Assembly: GCF_900207575.1 (NCBI RefSeq)
Contig: NZ_OAOQ01000019.1
Span: forward strand, 1-64,000
Length of the DNA: 64,000 bases
Direction of reading: 5' to 3'
From: Cereibacter ovatus
GTDB lineage: Bacteria; Pseudomonadota; Alphaproteobacteria; Rhodobacterales; Rhodobacteraceae
Shown here: in pieces, positions 8,397 through 17,192 of the stretch
Layout of the letters: every line of letters starts with the position of its first letter
Position numbering within the stretch: the stretch's first letter is position 1
Translations under genes and position numbers: made by a program
Notes under the pieces: generated by a model
The model's input: only the letters and a program-made list of their open reading frames with translations
What the model was told of the DNA's origin: nothing
Databases searched by the model: none

Positions 8397-10091
8397 GATC
8401 AGCCCTGGACCGATTTCCGCGGGGGCCGGCATGCCCGCATGATTGGCCGCCCGGTCGGATTTCACGCCATGCGGGGGATCGCCGCGCATACGAACGGCTT
8501 TCAGACTGCACGGGCGTTTCACCTGCTTCAGATGCTTCTTGGCTGCATCGAGGTGCCGGGCGGCATGCGCTTCCGGCCGCCTTACCCAAGGCCGATGTCC
8601 GCCCATCCCGTGCCGCATTTCCGCGCCCGGCCCGGACAGCCGCTGGACGGACCGCATCTGGGCTTTCCCCGTGGCCCGGCGGATCTTGCACTGACCGAGG
8701 ACGGCCACCCGGCGAGGATCGACGAGGCCTTCAGCTGGGATGCCCCCTTCGCCGCGCATGGACTCATGCAGCGGGTGATCGCCAATGCCCATGCCGGGAG
8801 GCCCTACCGGATCGATACGCTGTTTCTGTACATGGCGAACATGGCGTGGAACTCGTCCATGAACCCGGCCGAGGTCGCGCGGATGCTGACTGACACCGAT
8901 CCCGACGGCAGCTACCGCATTCCCCACATCATCCTGTCGGATGCCTATGCGTCGGAAACCGTGGCCTATGCCGATCTGGTCCTGCCCGACACCACCTATC
9001 TGGAGCGTCATGACGCAATCTCGCTGCTGGACCGTCCGGCCAGTCGCGCCGACCAGGCGGTGGACGCCATCCGCTGGCCGATCACTGCCCCCGACCGGGA
9101 TGTGCGGCCGTTCCAGTCGGTGCTGATCGACCTTGGCCACCGGCTGGGCCTGCCGGGGTTTGCCGAAGCGGATGGCTCGGCCACCTATGCCGATTATGCC
9201 GACTATCTGGTGAGGCACCAGCGCCGGCCCGGCATCGGGCCGCTGGCCGGCTGGCGCGGCGATGGATCGGCGCAGGGACGCGGCGCCCCCAACCCCGACC
9301 AGCTGGCCCGTTACATCGAGGCGGGCGGGGTCTTTTCCGCGGAAGTGCCGCCCGAGGCCGCCTTCTTCAAGCCCTGGAACCGGGCATGGCAGGACTGGGC
9401 GGTGGGCATGGGATTTCAGGACCGGCCGCAGCCTTATCTCTTCACGATCTGGAGCGAGCCTTTGCGGCGCTTCCAGCTTGCCGCGCTGGGGCACGGCCCG
9501 TACCAGCCGCCGGATGAGATGCGGCCCCGGCTGCTGGCCGCGATGGATCCCTTGCCCGAATGGACGCCGCCGGACAGCGATGCGCAGGCGGCCGAGTTCC
9601 CGCTTCACGCGCTGACGCAAAGGCCCGCGGCGATGTATCATTCGTGGGGGTCGATGAACGGCTGGCTGCGGCAGATCCTGGGGCGGAACGTGCTGTTCGT
9701 GCCCACGGTCGAGTGGGAGCGGCTGGGGTTTCAGGACGGCGACTGGGCGCGCCTGACCTCTACGGCCGGCTGGATCGAGAGTCCCGTCGCGCGGATGTCG
9801 GCGCTCAATCCCGGTACGGTCTGGACATGGAACGCCATCGGCAAGCGCAAGGGGGCCTGGGCGCTGGACGATGATGCACCCGAGGCGCGCGTGGGCTTCC
9901 TGCTGAACCATCTGATGCACGATCTTCTGCCCGACAGCCATGAGGGGGGCGGGCGCCGGGCCAATGCCGATCCGGTGACGGGTCAGGCCGCGTGGTTCGA
10001 CCTGAGGGTGCGGCTCGATCGGATCGGCCCACGATTGCAGGTCCGACCCGCCTTCGCGCCGATCCGGTTGACCGTCCGGGGGCGGCGATGA
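8397..10091 (+). pseudogene. soeA: SoeA-type molybdopterin sulfite dehydrogenase subunit, 5'-truncated
   Basis: About 565 codons of the C-terminal half of a DMSO-reductase-family catalytic subunit: PWTDFRGGRHARMIGRPVGF, RGIAAHTNGFQTARAFHLLQ, VPGGMRFRPPYPRP, LVLPDTTYLERHDAI, then MYHSWGSMNGWLRQI and the C-terminal molybdopterin-dinucleotide-binding region. The N-terminal [4Fe-4S] and first cofactor-binding domains (about 400 residues) are missing. SoeABC oxidises sulfite to sulfate at the cytoplasmic face of the membrane. The stop overlaps the soeB ATG (ATGA). The frame is open but there is no credible start, so the complex cannot be complete from this copy. The break coincides with the break in the opposing cysE fragment. 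Assignment to SoeA rather than another related oxidoreductase is by remembered motif and by the soeB-soeC context. Confidence 0.8.
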
Positions 10092-10801
10092 CAGGCGGCC
10101 GGAAGCTTGCACTCGTCATCGACCTCGACGCCTGCGTGGGCTGTCACGCCTGCACCGTCGCCTGCAAGGGCTGGCACGCGCTGAGCCCCGCGACGACGCT
10201 GGGTGACCGCGACAGCCACGGCGCCGCGCCCGAGGGCGCCTTTCTCACCCGCGTCCATTGCTATGAGATCGAAAACGAAACCGGGCCGGCGCAGATCCTT
10301 TCCTTTCCAAGGGTTTGCCAGCACTGCGAGGATCCGCCCTGTGTTCCTGTCTGCCCGACCGGCGCCAGCCACCTGCGCCTTGACGGGGTGGTTGCGATCG
10401 ACGATGCGCGCTGCCTTGGCTGCGGGCTTTGCGCCTGGGCCTGCCCCTACGGCGCGCGGGAACTCGATCCGGTGGCGGGCGTGATGCGGAAATGCACGCT
10501 CTGCCTCGACCTGCCACAGGATCCTTCGCGCCCCGAGGATGACAGTGCGCCCGCCTGCGTGCGGGCCTGCCCGACCGGCGCCCGCCATGTGGGCGACCTT
10601 GGCGATCCGCATAGCCCGCTCAGCCGCCTGGTCGCCGAGCGTGGCGGCTTCGCCCTGCTGCCCGAACTGGGCACCCGGCCAGCGGGCAGGTATCTGCCGC
10701 CCCGCCCGAAGGACGCGGCGCCCGCGGTGCCGCCGCTGTCGCCGATTGCGCCGGGGCAGGGGGTGCGGGCCTGGATCGACCGTTTGGCGGGGCGGCGCTG
10801 A
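10088..10801 (+). CDS. soeB: SoeB-type iron-sulfur electron-transfer subunit
   Basis: A 237-residue DmsB-like protein with four cysteine groups for four [4Fe-4S] clusters: CVGCHACTVAC near residue 17, CQHCEDPPCVPVC, CLGCGLCAWACPYG, and CTLC together with CVRACPTGAR. It passes electrons from the molybdenum subunit to the membrane anchor. ATG at 10088 overlaps the soeA stop and its own stop overlaps the soeC ATG, so the three are tightly coupled. The C-terminal ~50 residues are Pro-rich. The gene is intact although its catalytic partner upstream is truncated. Confidence 0.88.
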   Translation: MTGGRKLALVIDLDACVGCHACTVACKGWHALSPATTLGDRDSHGAAPEGAFLTRVHCYEIENETGPAQILSFPRVCQHCEDPPCVPVCPTGASHLRLDGVVAIDDARCLGCGLCAWACPYGARELDPVAGVMRKCTLCLDLPQDPSRPEDDSAPACVRACPTGARHVGDLGDPHSPLSRLVAERGGFALLPELGTRPAGRYLPPRPKDAAPAVPPLSPIAPGQGVRAWIDRLAGRR

Positions 10802-11694
10802 TGCGGCCCGCCCCGTCACTTCTTCTGTTCACCGTCCTGTCGGGGATAGGCTTCGGAACGCTGGCCCTTGCGGCGCTGGCGAGGGCGAGCCCGAGCGTCT
10901 GGGCCGCGGGCTATGCGCTTGCACTTGCAGGCCTTGTGGCCTCGACCTTCCATCTTGCACATCCGCTGCGGGCCCGGTTCGCCTTCCGCCGGCTGCGGAC
11001 AAGCTGGCTTTCGCGCGAGGCATGGGGCGCTGTCGCTGCCCTTGCGCTGCTCATGCCGGTGGCGCTGGCCGATCTGGCCGGAGGTCCGCGGCCAATCTTT
11101 TGGGGGATGGCTGGGGGACTTGCCTGCCTTGGCACGGTGATCTCGACCGCGATGATCTACGGCCAGTTGCGCGCTGTTCCGCGCTGGCATCACTGGTCCA
11201 CGCCAGCCCTGTTTCCGGGGTTTGCCGCGGCGGGGGGCGCCCTGATCGCGATGCCGGGGCCGTGGGCGGCAGCCCTCTGCGTGGCCCTCTCGGCGGGCCT
11301 TGCTGCAAGCTTCGTCTCGGGCGACCGGCATGTGGCGCGATGTGCCTTGACCACGGGTCGCGTGACAGGTCTGGCCCGCTTCGGTCGGGTGCGCAGCTTC
11401 GAGCCGCCTTCAACCGGCCCGACATGGCTGACGCGCGAAATCGTCACGGGTCGGCCCCGTTCACGGGTGCTGCGCGGACTGGCGGTCCTTCTTGCGGGTG
11501 TGGCCCCGGCTGCGGTCCTGATCCTTGCGCCCGGGGCTGTGCCGCTGGCCGGCGCCTTGCATCTGGCGGGGGCGTTCGTCGCCCGCTGGCTGTTCTTTGC
11601 CGAGGCGCGCCATGTTGCGGGCCTGTTCCACGGGGTGCCACTGGCACCTGCGCCGAAGGCAGCGTTGAAGCCCGCCCCCGCGGCCAGAGGCTGA
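10801..11694 (+). CDS. soeC: SoeC-type membrane anchor (DmsC family)
   Basis: A 297-residue polytopic protein of the DmsC/NrfD-like anchor family. Around eight hydrophobic segments can be read, for example SLLLFTVLSGIGFGTLALAAL, AAGYALALAGLVASTFHLAHP and WGAVAALALLMPVALADLA. Short motifs such as STFHLAHP and HHWSTPALFPGFA agree with DmsC-type quinone-reactive anchors. It ties SoeAB to the membrane and hands electrons to quinone. Its start overlaps the soeB stop by one base. It is followed by a bidirectional hairpin and converges on the monooxygenase gene. Confidence 0.85.
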   Translation: MRPAPSLLLFTVLSGIGFGTLALAALARASPSVWAAGYALALAGLVASTFHLAHPLRARFAFRRLRTSWLSREAWGAVAALALLMPVALADLAGGPRPIFWGMAGGLACLGTVISTAMIYGQLRAVPRWHHWSTPALFPGFAAAGGALIAMPGPWAAALCVALSAGLAASFVSGDRHVARCALTTGRVTGLARFGRVRSFEPPSTGPTWLTREIVTGRPRSRVLRGLAVLLAGVAPAAVLILAPGAVPLAGALHLAGAFVARWLFFAEARHVAGLFHGVPLAPAPKAALKPAPAARG

Positions 11695-11717
11695 TCCCCC
11701 GCTGATCGACGAAGGAT

Positions 11718-11754
11718 CCCCCACCCGGAGCACGGCCATCGCGCCGGGTGGGGG
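11718..11754. terminator. Bidirectional terminator between soeC and the monooxygenase gene
   Basis: A perfect 11-bp stem (CCCCCACCCGG / CCGGGTGGGGG) with a 15-base loop lies in the 67-base gap between two converging genes. Confidence 0.7.
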
Positions 11755-11761
11755 CAGGGCG

Positions 11762-13114
11762 CTATTCGGCCGCGCGGGATGCTGCCCGCGCCGCAGAATA
11801 GCGGTTTTCGGGGTAGGGAAGCCCAAGGTTTTCGCGCAGGGTCCGGCCCTCATAGGCGGTGCGGAACAGGCCGCGGCGCTGAAGTTCGGGGATCACCAGA
11901 TCCACGAAATCGTCCAGTGCGGTGGGCAGCCACGGCGGCAGGATGTTGAACCCGTCCGCGGCTCCGGTTTCGAACCACTCCTGAAGCGTGTCCGCAATCT
12001 GCGTGGCCGATCCGATGACCGTGAAATGCCCGCGGGCCGAGGCGACCCAGCGGTAAAGCTGGCGGATGGTGAAGCCGTTCTCGTCGGCGATCCGGCGGAT
12101 CAGCTCCTGCCGGCTTTTCATGCCCTCGGTCGGCGGGGCGGGCGGCAATGGACCGTCAAGGTCATGGCCCTTCAGATCCAGCGTTCCGCCGGTCAGGCCG
12201 TTCAGCAGCCCGATCCCGTCCTCTTCAAGGATCAACCCGGTCAGCCGGTCGTATTTCTCGCGCGCCTCGTCCTCGGTGCGGCCGACGAAGGGCGAGACGC
12301 CGGGCATGATCAGCACATGGTCGGGATTGCGGCCATGGGCGCGGGCGCGGGCCTTCACATCCGCGTAGAACTCGCGCGCGGTCTCGACATTCTGGTGGGC
12401 GGTGAAGATCACCTCGGCATGGGCGCCGGCGAAATCGCGACCGTCCTCGGACTGGCCCGCCTGCACGATGACCGGATGCCCCTGCGCCGAGCGCGGCACG
12501 TTGAGCGGCCCCTTCACGCTGAAATGCGCGCCCTTGTGGTCCGCGTCATGCAGCTTTTCGGGATCGAAGAACACCCCGGTCTCCTTGTCGCGCAGGAAGG
12601 CGTCATCTTCGAAGCTGTCCCACAGTTTCCTGACCACATCGACATGTTCGTGTGCGCGCCGGTAGCGGTCGGCGTGGGGAAGCTGGGTGTCGCGGTTGAA
12701 GTTCTGCGCCGTGGCGTCGCCGGTGGTCGTGACCACGTTCCACCCCGCGCGCCCGCCCGAGATCAGGTCGAGCGAGGCGAACTTGCGGGCCGTGGTGTAG
12801 GGTTCCTCGTAGGTGGTCGAGGATGTGGCGATGAAGCCCAGGTGCTGGGTCAGCGGCGCCAGCGCCGAGAACAGGGTGACCGGCTCGAACCCCGCGACGC
12901 GGGCATTGCCACCTTCGCGCGCACCGCCAAAGCCCACGGCCAGGCCGTCTGCAAGGAAATAGGCGTCGAACAGCCCGCGTTCGGCGGTCTCGGCAAGGCG
13001 GCGGTGGAAGGCAAAGCTGGTCGCGCCATCGGCGGGTTGGTCCGGGTGGCGCCACGAGGCGATGTGCTGGCCGCCGCCGGGCAGGAAGGCGCCCAATCGG
13101 ATCTTGCGGGTCAT
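11762..13114 (-). CDS. Flavin-dependent monooxygenase, NtaA/SnaA/DszA (luciferase-like) family
   Basis: A 450-residue bacterial-luciferase-like enzyme that needs reduced FMN from a partner reductase. Typical family stretches are LGAFLPGGGQHIASWRHP at the N-terminus, ERGLFDAYFLADG, STTYEEPYTTARKFASLD, GRAGWNVVTT, HADRYRRAHEHV, GHPVIVQAGQSEDGR and HFTVIGSATQIADTL. Relatives oxidise organosulfur compounds (dibenzothiophene sulfone, dimethyl sulfone, alkanesulfonates) or aminopolycarboxylates. The neighbouring FMN reductase and the sulfur genes on both sides favour an organosulfur substrate, but the exact one cannot be read from sequence. Start at 13114 is supported by AAAGGAG upstream. Confidence 0.85.
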   Translation of the reverse strand: MTRKIRLGAFLPGGGQHIASWRHPDQPADGATSFAFHRRLAETAERGLFDAYFLADGLAVGFGGAREGGNARVAGFEPVTLFSALAPLTQHLGFIATSSTTYEEPYTTARKFASLDLISGGRAGWNVVTTTGDATAQNFNRDTQLPHADRYRRAHEHVDVVRKLWDSFEDDAFLRDKETGVFFDPEKLHDADHKGAHFSVKGPLNVPRSAQGHPVIVQAGQSEDGRDFAGAHAEVIFTAHQNVETAREFYADVKARARAHGRNPDHVLIMPGVSPFVGRTEDEAREKYDRLTGLILEEDGIGLLNGLTGGTLDLKGHDLDGPLPPAPPTEGMKSRQELIRRIADENGFTIRQLYRWVASARGHFTVIGSATQIADTLQEWFETGAADGFNILPPWLPTALDDFVDLVIPELQRRGLFRTAYEGRTLRENLGLPYPENRYSAARAASRAAE

Positions 13115-13151
13115 GGAGTGCTCCTTTGCTGAGGACGGAAGGGAAATCGGA

Positions 13152-13718
13152 TCAGGCGGGCAGAAGCGCGGGCCCTGTCGTCCGGACAGGGCCGAGCCAG
13201 GACGAAAACTGCCCCACCGCGCGCTGGATGCGGTCCAGCAGGACCGGCGAGGATGGCTCGCCGTCGGTGAAATCGGCATTCGCGGCATAGATGCCGGTGG
13301 GAAGGGTCTGCGCCTCGAAGAAGCCGAACAACGGCCGCAGCTGGTGCTCGATCACCAGCGCGTGCCGGCTGCCGCCGCCGGTGGCGAGAAGAAGGACCGG
13401 CTTGCCGATCAGGGCTTCGGGCTCGATCAGGTCGAAGAGATGCTTGAAAAGGCCGGTATAGCTGCCCTTGTAGACCGGGCTGCCAACGATCAGCGCATCG
13501 GCGGCAAGCAGATCCTGCACGATGCGGGCGGCACGCGGGTGCAGCTCGTCCAGCCGTGCGGCCTGACCCAGCGAGGGTTGCAGATCGGACAGATCGTGCA
13601 GGCCGGCGGTTCCGCCGAAGGCCGTGGTCGTCGCGGTCACGGCATGTGCGACCAGCGCCCGGGTTTTCGAGGGGCGGCCGAGGCCACCTGCAAATCCGAC
13701 GATCCTGTGGGTCATCAT
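13152..13718 (-). CDS. NAD(P)H-dependent FMN reductase (MsuE/SsuE type)
   Basis: A 188-residue flavodoxin-fold reductase: GFAGGLGRPSKTRALVAH (phosphate-binding loop), ADALIVGSPVYKGSYTGLFKHLFDL, and GKPVLLLATGGGSRHALVIEHQLRPLFGFF, all characteristic of MsuE/SsuE. It supplies free FMNH2 to the monooxygenase encoded 37 bases downstream. Two adjacent ATGs are possible (13718 and 13715); the second has better spacing from the CAGGAG site. It follows the nitrogenase-like genes after a 194-base gap that contains a hairpin, so it may have its own promoter. Confidence 0.88.
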   Translation of the reverse strand: MMTHRIVGFAGGLGRPSKTRALVAHAVTATTTAFGGTAGLHDLSDLQPSLGQAARLDELHPRAARIVQDLLAADALIVGSPVYKGSYTGLFKHLFDLIEPEALIGKPVLLLATGGGSRHALVIEHQLRPLFGFFEAQTLPTGIYAANADFTDGEPSSPVLLDRIQRAVGQFSSWLGPVRTTGPALLPA

Positions 13719-13873
13719 GGGCTCCTGTACGCGACCTGGTTGGTCGCATTTGACGTCCGGGGGCGAGGGTGCTTGCCAAGGATGGCCGGTTGAAGAGAGG
13801 GGCGTTCTCTCGGTGCCCCTGCCGGAAGGGGTTTGGCTTCCGGGAACCCGAAGAGCGACTTGCGGGCAACGGC

Positions 13874-13900
13874 GGGGCCGCGCCAGCGCGGCGCGACCCC
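13874..13900 (-). terminator. Hairpin after the nitrogenase-like operon
   Basis: GGGGCCGCGCC / GGCGCGACCCC forms an 11-bp stem with a 5-base loop; the single mismatch becomes a G-U pair in the minus-strand transcript. It lies 12 bases beyond the NifK-like stop, with no T-run. Confidence 0.5.
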
Positions 13901-13912
13901 GAGGGCTGACCT

Positions 13913-15268
13913 TCAGGCAAGGATCTGAACCTGTCGGTCGACCGCCAGCGCAAGAAGGCCCAGGGACAAGGCCTTTTCTTCCTCCGCAGGATATGGCCGC
14001 AGTGCGGGGGCATCCGCGGCCTCGAGGCCGGTCACAAGAGCGGAAAGCAGTCGTGCCGCGCCGGCACGCCCGGCATGGCCCGCGGTCAGCGCCCCCAGAC
14101 CGGAGGCGCTGCCGGCATCGACGAAGGCTATCCCCCGACGCCCAGCCAGAGCGCGGTCGTCCGCGCCGCCGATCACAAGGCTGGCGCCGCTCGTCAGGAT
14201 GGCTTCGGTCCGGCTCGCGGCGTCGGGTGCGAAGATCGCCCCTTCGGCGGTCAGCGCGGGTCGCAGGGCCGCGGGCGGCTCGTCCGTCACGACAAGGGCT
14301 GCGATTTTCCAGCCCAGCACCGTGGTCAGGAACCGCGCAAGGCCCGGCGCGGCAAGGCTTCCGCCGATCACCGCGACCCGCTGCCGCCCGGCGCTGACCA
14401 GCCGGCCAAGGATCTGGTTCAGCAGGTAGTCCTCGTGCCGGCGCTCGGACGCAAGGAAAGCCTCGGCCGCGCCATCCAGCGGTCGGCCAAGCGCCTCGGA
14501 CAGGCGGCGGAGCAGCGCCTCGGCCGCCGCGATCCCGACCGGAAGACCCTCGGCCACGACGGTCGGAATTCCGAACCGTTGCCGCAGCGCCTCGGCCGGG
14601 CCAAGCCCCCAAGGCGACAGCACCAGGCTCGCCTCGGCCCGTCCCAGCGCGTGCAGCGCGTCCAGCCCGCCCGCCGGGCCGAAGATCGGATTGGCGCGCA
14701 GGCCGATGCCGGCCAGAAGGCGCGAGAGTTCCTCGATCTCGGACAGCCAGTGCGGATCGATCCCGGGCACGATGCCGAGGATGTTGATCCGCGGCACATC
14801 GGCCGGCTCGGCGCGCGGCTCCAGCCGGCTGGCGAATGCGGACAGCAGAAGGTCGTAGCCCGCGCGCGCCGGGCCGCGGAAGCCGGCGGTCTGGATGTCG
14901 ATCACCGCCTCGCCCTGCGATGTCACCTCCTTGACCATTGCGGCCACATCGTCGCCGATCATCTCGGTCGGGCAACCGGTCAGGACGGTCACAAGCCCGC
15001 CCCGGACCACGGCGAGCGTGTTCTTGATCTCTTCGCGCAGACGCGAGGTGCCGCCGAAGACGACATGCTTTTCGGCAAGATTGGTCGAAGCCACAAGCGG
15101 CAGTCCGGGCGGGGCACCGGACAGCTCGCCCGTCACGCCCGCGCCGGCGCGAAGGGCGCAGCCGGGCGTGGAATGCACCAGCGGGATCACGCCCGGGATG
15201 GCAGCAGCCGTCAGGATAGCGCCGTGCAGGGCGCAGGATGCCTGCGGGCCGACAAGCGGGCGGGCCAT
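13913..15268 (-). CDS. Nitrogenase component 1-like protein, NifK/MarK type
   Basis: A 451-residue NifK-like subunit. The three Cys expected to hold a P-cluster-like centre are Cys12 (SCALHGA), Cys37 (STPGCALR) and Cys99 (TGCPTEMIGDD), and the NifK-like NLAEKHVVFGGTSRLREEI follows. It closely fits the beta-type subunit of group IV nitrogenase-like enzymes such as methylthio-alkane reductase (MarBHDK), which releases thiol from volatile thioethers for methionine synthesis. Context (O-acetylhomoserine sulfhydrylase across the divergent promoter) supports that. Its ATG overlaps the preceding stop by one base and has a strong AGGAGG site. The D-type partner subunit is missing from the locus, so an active heterotetramer is not expected. 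The BchB/ChlB alternative is unlikely for lack of bch genes. Confidence 0.8.
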   Translation of the reverse strand: MARPLVGPQASCALHGAILTAAAIPGVIPLVHSTPGCALRAGAGVTGELSGAPPGLPLVASTNLAEKHVVFGGTSRLREEIKNTLAVVRGGLVTVLTGCPTEMIGDDVAAMVKEVTSQGEAVIDIQTAGFRGPARAGYDLLLSAFASRLEPRAEPADVPRINILGIVPGIDPHWLSEIEELSRLLAGIGLRANPIFGPAGGLDALHALGRAEASLVLSPWGLGPAEALRQRFGIPTVVAEGLPVGIAAAEALLRRLSEALGRPLDGAAEAFLASERRHEDYLLNQILGRLVSAGRQRVAVIGGSLAAPGLARFLTTVLGWKIAALVVTDEPPAALRPALTAEGAIFAPDAASRTEAILTSGASLVIGGADDRALAGRRGIAFVDAGSASGLGALTAGHAGRAGAARLLSALVTGLEAADAPALRPYPAEEEKALSLGLLALAVDRQVQILA

Positions 15269-15855
15269 CAGCGCACCTCCTGCTTGATGTGCCAGTCGGG
15301 GCTTCGGTTCAGCCGCGCCCCGCCCGAGGGCGCATATTTGTCGATCGCCTTGAACAGGTTGTTGGCGGCAAAGATCGCCATGAAATCCGACGAGGTGACG
15401 ACGAAGGCGCGATCTGCGATGCCGTCGCGGATCGGCACGGCAAAGCCGCCGCAGACCACGTCGCCCAGCACGTCGTAAAGCACGTAGTCGGGCTGGAAGG
15501 TCTCGAACACGCGCAAGTCTTCCAGCAGATCGACGGCGGCCGAGATCCCGCGGCCCGCGCAGCCGACGCCGGGAACCGGGCCACCGGCCTCGATGCAGAG
15601 GACGCCGCCGAAGCCGGTGGCCGAGATCTCTTCGAGTTTCGGCTTGCGCGAACGGTCGCGCAGGCTGTCGAGCACGGTGGGAAGCTCGGCGCCCCCGCGA
15701 AGAATGGTGGTGGAGTCGCTCTTCGGGTCGCAGCCGATCTGGATGACGCGGTGACCCGCTTCGGCCAGCGCGGCGGCAATGTTCGAGGTGGTGGTGGATT
15801 TGCCGATGCCACCCTTGCCGTAGATGGCGATATGGCGGGGTTCTGTGCTGCTCAC
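15268..15855 (-). pseudogene. NifH/MarH-like reductase fused in frame to a short C-terminal tail; truncated
   Basis: 195 codons. Residues 1-181 are a good NifH-like iron protein: P-loop GKGGIGKST (13-21), CDPKSDST (42-49), Cys99 in GVGCAGRGI, with Arg at the position ADP-ribosylated in NifH, and Cys135 in GDVVCGGF, the two Cys that bind the shared [4Fe-4S] cluster. After YAPSGGARL the normal continuation (about 90-100 residues) is replaced by NRSPDWHIKQEVR and a stop. That tail carries the Shine-Dalgarno sequence for the downstream K gene, as the natural 3' end of the missing D gene would. The simplest reading is an in-frame deletion joining H to the last codons of D. The GTG start at 15855 has no clear ribosome-binding site. 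Confidence 0.75.
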
Positions 15856-15907
15856 GGGAGGAACCTGTCGATGAGGAGAAGGGGCGGCGCGGACGCCGCC
15901 CGCGATG

Positions 15908-17122
15908 TCACTCGGCGGCGACGGCGTCGCGCTGGAAGATCGGCAGAGTCTCGGCCTCGATGCGCCAGATGTCGTGCTGAAGCGTATCGACCGAGGCGTT
16001 CGAGTCGTAGAGGTTGGCCCAGGTGAACCCGGCCTTCTTCCAGATCGCCGCGATCCTGTGCCCCAGATCGAGATACCATTGCGGCTCGGGCGCTCGGTGG
16101 CCTTCGAGGTCCGACCCCGGGTTCGGGCACCAGATCGACGCGGTGCCGACCGCGCCCTTGTCGGCCAGATGCTGGATGCCGGCCAGAAGGCTTTTCTTCG
16201 GCTCGGTCCCGGCCACGAAGTTCGACCGCACATTGCCGTGGCCGAAGACGCCGACCGAATATTCGATGGCGCGCAGCCAGTGGTCCCAGCCGCCGGAATC
16301 CCGCGCCTTGCCGGGGCAGATGGCGTTGTAGATGCCCTTGTCCCAGAACTCGAGGTTGAGGCCCACCGTGCGATAGCCCGCCTCGCGGAACCGGTCGAGG
16401 TTGCGCAGGTCGATCGGGGCCGCGACCACGGCCGTGCCGTTGAAATCCTCGACGCCCGAATGCTTGCGGATCGCGTCGGCCACGTCGAGGTAGTATTCCA
16501 GTTCACGCCGTTCCGGGATCACGCCGCCGGTGATGTTGACGTGATCGACAAGACCCTGGCGATGAACCTCGGCATAGGTCTCGCCGATCTGCTTCGCGGT
16601 TTTCCAGAAGATTCCCGACTTTTCGCCGTAGGTGTCCTTGGTGAAGTTGATGTTGCAGAACAGGCAGTCCTCGCCCTTGTCCTTATACGAACATTCGTTC
16701 GAATAGGCGACGAAGAACTGCCGGTCCGACCCGAGCGAGCCGATGGTGGCCATCGCCGCCCCGTCCGAGGTCTTCTGCCCGTAATAGGCGGGCCTTGCGG
16801 GAAAATGTGCCTCGGCCAGCTGTTCGTCGTCCTTCACGACGATGGTGCGGTTGCCGTCGAGCACGATCCGGTGGCGCGCATCGGGATTCCAACGGAACGG
16901 CACGACGAGCCCGTGGTCGAGGCGGAAATAGGCAGGAAGTTCGTCGTCGTGGATCTCGAAATCCATCTCGAACAGCGTATGCACCTGTTCCTGTGTCTTC
17001 ACGCCCGGCGCGATGAAGGCCAGCGCCTCGCGGCTGATGGCTGCGCCGTCGGTGTTCAGTTCCGCCTTCAGCGCCAGTTCCTTCCAGAGGCGGTCCTTCA
17101 GTCCGATCTGTTGTGCGGTCAT
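15908..17122 (-). CDS. Radical SAM protein of nitrogenase-like (mar-type) loci
   Basis: A 404-residue radical SAM enzyme with an unusual cluster motif, Cys144-X8-Cys153-X2-Cys156 (CSYKDKGEDCLFC), in place of CX3CX2C. Other features are HVNITGGVIPERRELEYYLDV (SAM-binding GGE-like stretch), GLNLEFWDK and NVRSNFVAGTEPKKSLLAGI. Proteins like this sit at the head of nitrogenase-like gene clusters, including the position of marB in the methylthio-alkane reductase operon; whether it makes a cofactor or modifies a subunit is not known to me. It is first in a minus-strand operon (52 bases to the NifH-like gene), transcribed from the divergent promoter shared with the O-acetylhomoserine sulfhydrylase. 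The gene appears intact. Confidence 0.8.
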   Translation of the reverse strand: MTAQQIGLKDRLWKELALKAELNTDGAAISREALAFIAPGVKTQEQVHTLFEMDFEIHDDELPAYFRLDHGLVVPFRWNPDARHRIVLDGNRTIVVKDDEQLAEAHFPARPAYYGQKTSDGAAMATIGSLGSDRQFFVAYSNECSYKDKGEDCLFCNINFTKDTYGEKSGIFWKTAKQIGETYAEVHRQGLVDHVNITGGVIPERRELEYYLDVADAIRKHSGVEDFNGTAVVAAPIDLRNLDRFREAGYRTVGLNLEFWDKGIYNAICPGKARDSGGWDHWLRAIEYSVGVFGHGNVRSNFVAGTEPKKSLLAGIQHLADKGAVGTASIWCPNPGSDLEGHRAPEPQWYLDLGHRIAAIWKKAGFTWANLYDSNASVDTLQHDIWRIEAETLPIFQRDAVAAE

Positions 17123-17135
17123 GGATGGGCCTCGT

Positions 17136-17192
17136 TCATGCGCGGGCGGCGGGCGCGTCTTGCAGCGCCGTGGCCGAAGCAATGCGGATCAT
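17136..17192 (-). CDS. Possible 18-residue leader peptide upstream of the radical SAM gene
   Basis: ATG at 17192 is preceded by a strong AGAGGAG site and encodes MIRIASATALQDAPAARA before TGA, ending 13 bases ahead of the radical SAM start. Its own site is better than that of the downstream gene. It has no run of a single regulatory amino acid. It may be a coupling or leader peptide, or chance. Confidence 0.35.
   Translation of the reverse strand: MIRIASATALQDAPAARA

Noticed and set aside
13913-17122. Dark-operative protochlorophyllide or chlorophyllide reductase genes
   Set aside because: The H- and K-like proteins are nitrogenase-like, but there are no bch neighbours, the radical SAM partner has the mar-type position, and sulfur genes flank the locus.
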